NCBI GenBank assembly: GCA_011947345.1
Contig: JAAVTG010000419.1
Span: forward strand, 1 to 50,557
Origin: Phytophthora quininea
Taxonomy: Eukaryota; Oomycota; Peronosporomycetes; Peronosporales; Peronosporaceae
Direction: 5' to 3'
Length of the DNA: 50,557 bases
Part shown: positions 41,755 to 50,557 of the stretch, one piece after another
How positions within the stretch are numbered: the stretch's first letter is position 1
Layout of the letters: the number at the start of each line of letters is the position of its first letter
Notes under the pieces: model-generated
What the model saw: the letters and a program-made list of their open reading frames with translations, nothing else
Told to the model about the DNA's origin: nothing
Databases searched by the model: none
Made by a program: the position numbers and the translations under genes

Positions 41755-44700
41755 TTAATGCCCCGATTGTCGCTGGACCCCTTCAAGAGCGACTTTCAAG
41801 CAATCCACGCAGAGCACAGTCGTGTTCAAACGCTGGTTACGTCCATCATTAGGTGCGCGGCATAATCTGCACGGTCCCAATTGCGAGTGTAGTGGCAAGC
41901 TGGCCGACACGAACTCCTGCCACAGAGCCGGGTTTCGTTCTCGGACTTGGGCTCGGTTTTCAATGTGATTCTCTTCCATGTATGCCATCAGCTTGCTGAT
42001 AGGATCGGCGATCCCTTCGTGACGCGTTTTCTGTCGTGCCGCTGCTGCTGTAGCTGCTTCGTCATGGTTCTGAATAAATGTTTCGACGATAATCTCACAA
42101 GGTGAACTAGCGGTAGTTGATGGCTCGGAGCCGTTCAGTACGCTCGATGCCAAGTCGGTGATGTTGTTCAGCTGAGTCTGACTTTCTGTTGTCTCTTCGT
42201 TTTCGCTCGCATCTACATCTATTACCTCCACCGTTGGTTGATCGATATGCGTGTTCGGGCTTTCCTCATCGTTGCTTCTGTCTTCATCGGCCACTTGGGC
42301 ACTGTCGTTGTTGGAATTAGATGTAGAGCACTCCTCGGCTGTGCTTGCTTCACCATTTGTCTGTATACAGCTAGCTTGCGCCACACTGATTACACTTTCA
42401 GTCGCTTCCACTACGATTACTTCATGGTCCACTCCATTAGCACTGTTCTCCGTTGGTTTTGGCGTGGTGGCATCTCCGTCACTGCTTACAGTATGAATTG
42501 CTCGAGTATCCTGGTTGTTTATACCGCTTTCCAGCGCTTTATTGGCATCCTCTCCAGTTTGATTTGTCTCCTCACTCGCAACAAGTTCCATCTCGGCATC
42601 TTTCGCCATTGAATTATCGCTAGCATCCGCAGTAGGATTCTCAGGTGGTGGTGACCCTGTTACGCCCTTCGACGAAGCCACCTCAACATCCTTCGATCCA
42701 ACTGTAGGCTGGTTACATTCAGATGTTTGGGGTGACCTGGCAGGAGATAAAAGTTTCCTGCGACTGGAAAACTCATTAGCTATGGCCACCATACCATCAT
42801 TCGGAATGAGATTGCCATCAACATTTAGCACCTTGAGGGTTTTAAGGGCAGCAATAGGAAGCCGCGATACTGCATTCCATCGTATGTCCAAAACTTCAAG
42901 ATTCTTCAATGAAGTTAACATCGCCGTTGGAATTGTTCGTAAATTGTTGTGCGCAAAGTTGAGTTCTTTCAGCTTTGCCATGCTCGTGATAACTTCTGGG
43001 ACCTCAAATAACGCGTTTTCCGATGCATTGAGTTTCTCCAAGCACTTCAAATGCTTTACGCCATCAGGGAGATCAGTTAACTCGTTGCCACTGATATCCA
43101 AAGACACGAGAGTAGTCAAAAGCTGAACAGAGTTTGGGACTCTTTTTATACAGAGGCCCCGTAAATTCAGCGAAACTGGTGCTGGATCACTTGTTAGCTC
43201 CGACAATTTTTGCCGTGAAAGCCCTGCATCACCGCACATGTTGCACGAAAGCGTCAAGTGGCATTTCTCCAAACCCTTCGCGATTGCCTTCGCGCGTTCA
43301 AGTGATCTCTCCCCAAATACAATTTCCAATGCCAGCACAAGGCGCCATGTCTCCAGCAGTAGTGGATCCTTTTGCAACGACGTTTCTAGCACATTCGACA
43401 CAGCTTTCATATTTCTTAGTCGAAGCTCCACCGCAACCAAAGCTTGCAGTACATCGGGGTTCACAGCGGATGTACTCGTTGGGCCAGCTAAACATCTTCT
43501 TAAGCTTGCTCGAGCCGCAAGCAACTCCCATTCGTGGCACGCAATACCTGCAATAGCAACAGATTCCTTTGTAAGTAACTAACTCAAAAGAGACCGCACG
43601 CGACTGCAACGCAATTATGAACTTACCTCCAAAATCCAACGAAAAGGCTGGGGCGAATGATAACGCATCGGTGCATGATGCGAAGAACGCAGCCTTCTCA
43701 GGGGCTATCACTGAAGCACAACATAACCGGAAAAGCTCGAGACTTGCGTCGAAAGTAATCAACTCGCTCCGCTCAGGATACAAACACGCCATCACTGCGT
43801 CTTGAACAGCATTTTTGTCGATATGTTGTTCCAGTTGCGTTGAAACCTGCCGTAACATCTCGGTTTCAGTGTTCATCTCACTCAGATATTTTCGAAACAG
43901 TTGGATCAAGTTTTCTTGATGCCCTCTCCAGGAAGAATACTCTCCGTCGTTCCGCTCCATCAGATCCAACTGAAATACAAACCGTTGCATCCATGTCAAT
44001 TGTCGCGCTTCCAGAGAAAGAGATCCAAACTTCGCTGTGCTCATAACCATTTGAAGGCTGTCAATGGCCACAGACGGCTCTAACATGAAGCTCATCAAAT
44101 GGCAAATGTCCAGTGCTACATAAATGTCAATGTCAGTGCCTTCCTGTGGGCTTGTAGCAGAACGAAATGATGCCAGTTGATCCATCCAGGTAGCCAGTAG
44201 CCGGTTCAATAAAGTCTTCAAGATCGTCGACTTGGCTATCCGATTAGAAGCGCGATTAAAGTCTTGAACAGATTTCTCCACCAAGTCAGTATCCTCGCCT
44301 AGAAGGCTTGCTAGGCGCTCCATCACATTCGGAAACGCGCCATCCAAGGCATTTAGAAGCGATGGGAACTGGCGGCAAGCAAACAAGAAATAGTGTAATA
44401 TTTTAGGGAATCGGATAGCTTCAGAATTTCCGCTCAACATCTCGGCCATGATCCGTTCAGCTTGTTGCTTTTTGGTCGGATTCATCCCTAACACCTTCGC
44501 TGCCGTAAATAATGCGGCTGTGAATTGTTCCAACCTGTGCAATTTGACTTGCAGAAAACCTTCTAGCGCATCAATATTTACACTTTCGTCATCTCGGTAG
44601 GCAATCACAAGTGCCCAGTTATTCAGAATCGTGTCGCCAACATCCATCTCTTCGCACTTCTCGCTTTCATATAAACCGAAAGCAAGCTCATAGGCCTGCA

Positions 44701-47700
44701 ACGCTCGCACGGCATCTTCAGCTTTTATTTTCATCTCAGAATCCTGGAAATACTCGATCGAATAGGCCAGTTCTTTCAGCGGAAAACTTTTGTTACTGTT
44801 TGTACCAATCCAATGCCCGATCCCACCAGGCAGTTCGTTGAAAAGCACCACATGAGCGAAAACCAGGTACAGCCCGATTATTTCCTTATGGCACATTTTC
44901 CCGCGTGCCACATCACACCAACTATAATCCGAAGATGCATTATCAAGTCGTAACAACGCTGAAAGTAGCTCCAATACTTGACTTGGCTCACCAGCACGCC
45001 ACAACTTTATACACAGATGAAGAGACATTATTAGTAAGAGCTTGGATAAGCCCTCAGCATCAGCAGACGTGGAGGTAACTGGTCCAACAACAGGACCCAT
45101 GTTTGCAATATGATGCAAAATACGCCAGTGGAGCGCCTTGATAACGTTCACAGAGGCAAAGTCATACGCTGAAATGTAATAAAACCACAGCGCCTGGGAT
45201 CTTGGCAAAAACTGTACCGCTTGCTCCGCTGCTTCGACCTCATCTTGCTTGCTGCTCAGGCGATCACTAAGGTGAAGATACAACAGCCACAATGTTTCGC
45301 AATAAGCGTTCTCTTCCACTTCGACTGCACGAGATAAAGTGTGGAGCGATCGTTTCAAAGCTTCTTCTTCAACGTTCAGGCCACGTGCGGGGCTACCAGG
45401 ATGCCTCATATTCAGTCCCTGGCAGAGCAAAACTAGTTGCTGGTGTAATCGAGCATTATTAGACAGACGAATGGCATCATCACTGCATGGAATCAAATTA
45501 ACAGTAGTCATCGTAAGTTGTCGTCCCAAGTGCCATCATCCAAAACTTTTAGCAATCGTACCTTTCCCCAATGTTCAGTTCAAGTTGGTCAATTGCAAGA
45601 AGAAGCCAAGCATCGGCATCCGTCGGGTTTTCCTCTACCCTCTTTTGCAGCGCTGCTTGATACGCCTTTGCAGCGTCAGTATCTTCGTAATAACGGACGC
45701 CAGACTGCGTCCCATTCGTACCCGCTAAAGGGAAGACGTCATCTAGGGCTACAAAGCCATCATTGTTGTCGATGTCCTCTCCGTTGTTAATTGGAATTCC
45801 AGACGCCCCATCCCCTTCAGTAGTAGTATCTGGGGCTTTTACACCAGCTTTCTTAGTTGCATCTTCCGTCTGCACAGCAAGAACGACATTAGCTGATTAC
45901 TCCCAAAATCTAGTGTGTTTTTACCGACGTTTTCTTACCGTAGTGGGAAATACCGATGCCACCCCTGTTATCACAGGCCACTTCGCTGTTATCCTTGATC
46001 GAAATTCAGCAAAGGCTAGTAGCAATTGTTGCGACTCTTTCGACTGCAACATCGTTTGAGGTATACATTCGGCACTTGAGGTGCCGTTGTCATCTACATC
46101 CACATCATAGTCACTCCTGTGATAAAAACTGCAATTTTTATCGTTGCATACCCCGTTGAGCTCATAATGACACAAAAGTCTGCACAAGGTACACAATCGT
46201 AAGAATCTACGATAGGTAAGCAACGCTTCGAAAATCATCTACACAAACCTCATCGGATCGAGTCTCTTTCGAGCTGTAGTGGCTGGTGAATATAGTTTCA
46301 GTTGATTCACAACGGAATCACTCTCCAACGAGAAAGGTTTTGCGTACTTCGATGACGCTCCATTAGCTTGGGAGTCCAGTCCAGCGAGTGTACTTGCGTT
46401 TGGTTCACTGTTCTCGGCTTGATCTCGAAGCCAGCTCTCCATTTTCAGGAAAAAGCACGACGATTCACGATGGGATCGGTATCGACCTGTTTTGCCGCTT
46501 GTAGTTACCGGGTTCATTGTCTTAATTCCCACACAGGCAGCTAGTAAAGCTGAAAGTGTATTAGCTGCGCCATCCCCATCCAGCAAGCTGGACAAGAAGT
46601 GCGTCTGGAGTCGAAGATTATTAATGATCGCGCAATCTGGGGCTCGCTGTGAACCCAACGAGCTGCAGACATCTGCAACAACTTGCTTCTCCGCTTCAAT
46701 TAGAGCTTGAAGACGATCTAAGTGCAAAAATAATTATATCGCCGTCAATCGTAAAGGATGGAAAGCAGAACGTACCACAATTACCGGAAGAAAACGTTGG
46801 TACCTCCAAAAATTGACGTCCAGGCTGCCAGCGTTTGCGTACATTTCTATCCGATGGCGTCATAATCCCGTTATCTCCATTGAAGCACGCTAAAGACAGC
46901 TCTAGCCTTTTCTGGTCCACAATACCATCCATGTCTCTGCCTGTATATGTTTTAAAGGCCTGCTCCAGTTTCCGTCGCGGCATGTTCTACATAAAATAAT
47001 ACAAATTATCTCCATGGTATATCAAGATCACAGCAACTGGCACATTATTTACCGTCCCAGTCACCACCAGATATCGCATGGCAATTCGAAAACTGGCTGC
47101 AATAGCTAACTGTGGTGTCCCAATATCCAAATTCTCCGCTGCAGCAACTGCACAAATGTTAGTTCAATATCTCCTGCAAAAATAAATGAATAAAAGCATC
47201 TCACAAGGAGGCATCTCAACGGTAGGAGTAGCTTTCACTACGTTCCCCACTTCAACAGCAATTTTCTTCTCCGGTTGCTCTGTTGCTGCATCTTCTTCCC
47301 GTTTCCTTTTCATTGCTGTAACTCTTTGCGTTTCTTTGACAGCCTTCAGCTGCTGTAGCTTCTTCTCCAGAGCAATAGAGGCCTGCTGTTGCTTCTGTTG
47401 ATAGTTGCAAATAGTTTAGTACCCCAGAAAGTGGTTAAAATCCATCAATCAGACCTCTTGGGCGATCTTCGCGCGCTCCTGCAGCTGCTTCAGCTCCTTC
47501 TTCCGGGCCTCGTCCTTCTCCTGCATCTTGTTGGCATTGTCCGCCTCATCCTCCGGCGTTGTGGCGCCGTTCTCCTTGGCTTCTTCGAGCTTCAGCAGCT
47601 TCAGTAGCTGGTGCTTGCGTGCCAGTCGCTCCCGTCGCTTGGCCATCCACTGCAGCCGCTCCTCGGTCGCGCGCCGCAGCCGCTCGGCCGCAGAGGCAGC

Positions 47701-47730
47701 AGCGCCGACCCCGCTCACCTGATGCGCCAT
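41755..47730 (-). CDS. ZFC3H1: ZFC3H1-like RNA-surveillance protein with an internal LRR block
   Basis: Nine exons join in frame: 47455-47730, 47205-47394, 47053-47147, 46776-46986, 46249-46717, 45939-46206, 45562-45869, 43627-45482 and 41755-43547. The total is 5466 nt, 1821 aa. A charged coiled-coil start (RLRRATEERLQW) is followed by a zinc finger at about residues 425-440, CHYELNGVCNDKNCSFYH. This is the signature of the ZFC3H1 family, a partner of Mtr4 in nuclear exosome targeting of polyadenylated RNA. Then come about 800 residues of HAT/TPR-like helices. In the last exon, five to six LRRs (SLDISGNELTDLP, LNFAHNNLRTIP, LDIRWNAVSRLP) lie at about 1350-1475, followed by an acidic Ser/Thr-rich linker and a terminal CX2C...CX2C ribbon. 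Helices and LRRs share one uninterrupted 589-codon frame, so the fusion is not a gene-model artefact. It is divergent from the SMI1 gene, 129 bp apart. Confidence 0.75.
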
Positions 47731-47835
47731 AATTGTGAAGACACAATTTGTGTAAGTCTTGCACTTGGTGTAACTTATGGTATGTACATAATACCGACTT
47801 TTAGCCAATCAGAAATTGCGTCGTTTCGTCCAAGA

Positions 47836-47849
47836 TCACTTTGCGATCC
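47836..47849 (+). promoter_or_regulatory. Weak Inr-like site of the SMI1/KNR4 gene
   Basis: TCACTTTGCGATCC fits about 10 of 14 consensus positions, 10 bp before the ATG. A CCAAT box (AGCCAATCAG) lies upstream at about 47804, in the 129-bp divergent promoter shared with the ZFC3H1-like gene. Confidence 0.35.
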
Positions 47850-47859
47850 GCAGGCGGAA

Positions 47860-48633
47860 ATGTCGGGCGTGCAGGTAGTGGTAGGCGGCAACCCGCGCAC
47901 GGGCGCGATGAATGAGGACGAGCGTGACCAATGCATCCGCGATGTTGTGAGCTGGTTCGAGCGCAAGGCGGACCTAGAGCCAGCCAAGGAGAAAAACGCA
48001 GGTGTGTCATACTGTACGATTGTTTTGCAAGGATATCTTTATGACGGCTGTTTGAGCCAATAGATATTGAAGCGTTGGAGAAGACGTTGGGGATGGAGAT
48101 TCCAGAGGCTAGTGGAGCTGGATGCAGGGGATTAGGAAGGGCGATCGACTGACTGTTGTTGGATGCTGCAGGCGCTGCGCAGTTTGCTGACGACGCAGAG
48201 TGGCGGCATTTGGTTCGATGAGTACAAGGTCAGCATTTGTTGCGAGAAGAATGTGTTGTTCCGAATAGCTTACTTGAATTTTGCGAGCATTTGCAGTCAC
48301 TCTCGGCAGATGTAAGCCGTGATATTGTTTTGTTTCTTTCATTTTCTAACATGCTTGCGTATGTAGGACATCGCGACTGCTGCGGAGAAGCTGTCCTCTG
48401 TGAAGGGGTGGAAAGCTTCATTGGTCCCTTTTGCCTCAAATGTGGATGGGGCGGCACTCGTCACGGACGCCAGCTCCAGAGACGCCGTTTTCGAGTTTAG
48501 TGAAGATGGCAAAGGTGACAAGGCGCTTGCTCCGACGCTGTGGGACTACCTCGAACACTACCGAGACCGTCTTCTGTCGGGCAAGTTCGACTTCGTTGAG
48601 GACGTTGGATTGGTCGAACGCTCGCGTAAATGA
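47860..48633 (+). CDS. SMI1/KNR4 (SUKH) domain protein with a 15-nt exon
   Basis: Exons are 47860-48001, 48064-48107, 48172-48228, 48297-48311 and 48367-48633: 525 nt, 174 aa. The protein has EALEKTLGMEIPEALRSLL, then SGGIWFDEYKSLSADDI, and VKGWKASLVPFASNVDGAAL. This is the SMI1/KNR4 pattern (short helix, P...R..L...NGG-like turn, W...iPfa.d..G). Known of the family: yeast Smi1 coordinates cell-wall synthesis, and other members are peptide-binding or immunity proteins. Intron 2 appears to start with GC (GAG then GCTAGT), because that frame alone joins PE to ALRSLL. Exon 4 is only 15 nt (SLSAD), flanked by good AG and GTAAGC sites; it is needed to join EYK to DIATAAEK. The domain fills most of the protein. 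Confidence 0.82.
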
Positions 48634-48784
48634 AGGTCCAAAACTTGACAAAGATTGCTGAGAACTCAAGTTGCTAGTGAGATTTTATTCAAAAATGCCA
48701 TTACTTTTTACGCTGTTCTGCGCATTTCAGTAATTGAAAATCATGAATTGAAAACCATGATTTGACTTTGACTGAATCAATTCG

Positions 48785-50485
48785 TCACTTCACCGCCGCG
48801 ACACGCACGAGCTGGTTGTCATTGCCTAAAGCGGTGTGCCCTCCAAAATGTACATGGCATCGTTGTAAACTACTGCTCGGTGCCAAGCACGTGGAGTCAG
48901 AGGCGGGTCGCTTTTCGCCAACCTCCACGTCGGCATGTTTTCACCTGTAACATACATTTCTTTAGTCGCCGTGACACTAACTGCATCAATGGGAAGCCCT
49001 ACCTGCTCCGAGATCAAGCACGTAGGCATCGCCTTTCAAGCATCCACTGTTGCCACCGTACACTATCATCTGTGAGCCGATGCTAACACCGGAATGCGTG
49101 TAGCGAGCTGCAGGTCCGCATCGCGTCTCAACTTTGCGCCATACACACTCGATATCTTCATTTGACACGCTCTCTGAATAACAAAGCAACAAAGTGAGCT
49201 TGATCAGGATGATTGTTCACATATCTATCAAGTCGCTTACCCAATTCGAAAGCGAACAACTGTCCTCGTCGGAATTTGCCGTCATATCCGCCGAAAATAT
49301 ACATGCAGTCATCAAGGACACACACCGAGTGTGTCGAGGATGGTCCGGGAGATCTCCTCGTGGTTCAAGCTTTACCCAAGTAGGTGCTTGTGTCTGTTCG
49401 GATGTATTAATTGATGTTAGAGCGAGATCAACATCACTGTTAATTGGTAATACACACACACCAAATCGCAGTGCAAAGGTGTCGCCAAGTCGATTCGGGT
49501 GGCCGTATCCACCGAACAAAATCGCTATCTCTTGCATCACTGCCAAAGAATACCAATAACGCATCGATGGGGGCGTCCCGGCAATCTTGATCCTTTCCCA
49601 CTTCCATTCTTCAGATTCTACAGTACAACACACGGAAATACATTTTGAACAGTCGTTAGCGACCAAAACCTGTAGGTAATGCTGATGCAAGGGCTTGTAC
49701 GTACTGAGGTTGATCGCATGAAGTTCTGTAAGGTATTTACCATCAATGGTGCCTCCGATAGCATACAATACGTCTCCAATGACAAATATTTGGAGGAGGT
49801 AACCCGATGGTGGTGGTGTACCGCTGGTTGGCGGTTGGACCCAACGTGGACAAGGTGTCTCTGCAAGATCCAGCACGTGCAAATCATTCAGTCGAGCATT
49901 GCCGACAATGCCACCCACGACAATTAGGAGGCTTCCGTAGATCGCCAAACCGCAATCATATCGCTGGGTTGGAGGTGTGCCGTCAGTCTTCACGGTTTCC
50001 CACTGGAGACTGACGCTGCTACGCTCGTCTCTCCTACAATTTCGGGACCTTGTTTTCCGCTTGCCTGCTCGCGCAGCGGGTAGCTACCTTTCGAAGCTAT
50101 GCTGGTTTCTACTTCTTCAGCCGGTGATTGTCGAGGTTGTAAAAGGGGTCTTCTTTGCCCGTATAGAAGTTCTCTGGCGCCGTGGCGGACCAGGGACGGA
50201 GCTGCCACTTCGAGACGTTCTCGCGGCAACTGCAGGTGATGGACGTTCGCTGTCAGAAGAAGACACCAAATCGGCTAGGTCGATCACGTCGTCCAAGTCG
50301 CTGAGGTTGTCGAGTTGAAGAGGCCCGTCGTTTGGGTTAGGCAGTAAGTCGTGATTTGATCGACCGATGTCAATCCCTGCCGACACGGCAGTATTGTTGC
50401 TGTTGTAGCTGCCTTGGTGGAATTGGTCTGTTTGAATGAAAATCCCTGGGTGTGACGACGGCACAAAGCTGGAAGAGGCACTCAT
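48785..50485 (-). CDS. Kelch-repeat protein (three single-base breaks)
   Basis: Exons are 50113-50485, 49705-50033, 49241-49617, 49003-49173 and 48785-48944, with introns of 58-87 nt. A Ser/Asp-rich start (MSASSSFVPSS) and a WQLRPWSATAPENFYTG segment precede kelch blades with the double Gly: SLLIVVGGIVGNARL, LYAIGGTIDGKY, AILFGGYGHPNRLGD, CMYIFGGYDGKFRRG, MIVYGGNSGCLKGD and a last MYI blade. Each blade carries the typical PP..R...S/G...H region. Frame breaks of one base occur in exon 1 (about 50150-50260), near 49346 (GG for GGG) and at 48845-48848 (four A for five on the plus strand). As sequenced the last exon stops at 48826; with the base restored it ends at 48785 after FGGHTALGNDNQL. The corrected length is 470 residues. 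It is probably a beta-propeller adaptor; partner unknown. It converges with the SMI1 gene. Confidence 0.78.
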
Positions 50486-50557
50486 CTACTCAAACAAATG
50501 CGCATGTGTCAGCATAAGCACACAAGAATGCATGCCATCGTAATGCCTCAAAACCTA

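Noticed and set aside
1..50557. CRISPR arrays, rRNA, tRNA, plasmid or phage features
   Set aside because: No spaced direct repeats, cloverleaf or rRNA-like sequence was seen, and spliced genes show the DNA is eukaryotic nuclear.

Overview
The window looks like nuclear DNA of an oomycete, most likely a Phytophthora-type species (inference). Genes are closely packed on both strands and split by short GT-AG introns, mostly 50-90 nt. Several starts are preceded by a copy of the oomycete Inr core promoter (consensus GCTCATTYYNCAWTTT). The gene families and mobile elements (hAT, chromovirus, LINE) fit. I see no rRNA, tRNA or CRISPR.

The backbone is a cluster of lipid phosphate phosphatase (PAP2/LPP) genes next to the start of an XPF/ERCC4 repair nuclease gene at the left edge. 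Six paralogues (A-F) occupy nine loci because XPF start-A-B-C was duplicated in tandem. Unit 1 covers 235-3476 plus 9761-10794 and ends at about 23979. Unit 2 covers about 24180-33955. B (1926-3270), B' (30728-32061), C' (32916-34272) and E (35915-37248) are intact. A (404-1618), D (34373-35602) and F (40417-41691) each carry one or two single-base losses. C (9766-10789) and A' (24349-30419) are broken by larger events.

The two units gathered different insertions. Unit 1 has an orphan gene (3800-4706), a Ski2/Mtr4-like helicase scrap (5496-5772), and an ankyrin gene split by a 5'-truncated LINE (6675-9195, 18-bp target duplication). At the end of PAP2-C sits a three-level nest: hAT-1 (10795-23960) holds a Ty3/gypsy chromovirus (12656-22504), whose left LTR holds hAT-2 (12665-16463). 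Unit 2 keeps the empty hAT-1 site at 33937-33944. Its A' gene instead carries an unclassified TIR transposon in intron 1 (24602-28016) and a 1.4-kb LTR element encoding only Gag in exon 4 (28764-30191).

The right third (37.9-50.5 kb) is ordinary gene-dense DNA: a makorin-type RING/CCCH protein, a leucine-rich-repeat protein, PAP2-F, a nine-exon ZFC3H1-like RNA-surveillance protein with a leucine-rich-repeat block in the same frame, a small SMI1/KNR4 protein with a 15-nt exon, and a kelch-repeat protein.

A recurrent oddity is the loss of one base at or beside a short mononucleotide run in many reading frames, including young mobile elements. This looks more like an assembly or base-calling artefact than real gene death, so D, F, A, makorin, LRR and kelch are annotated as genes with a flagged frameshift.
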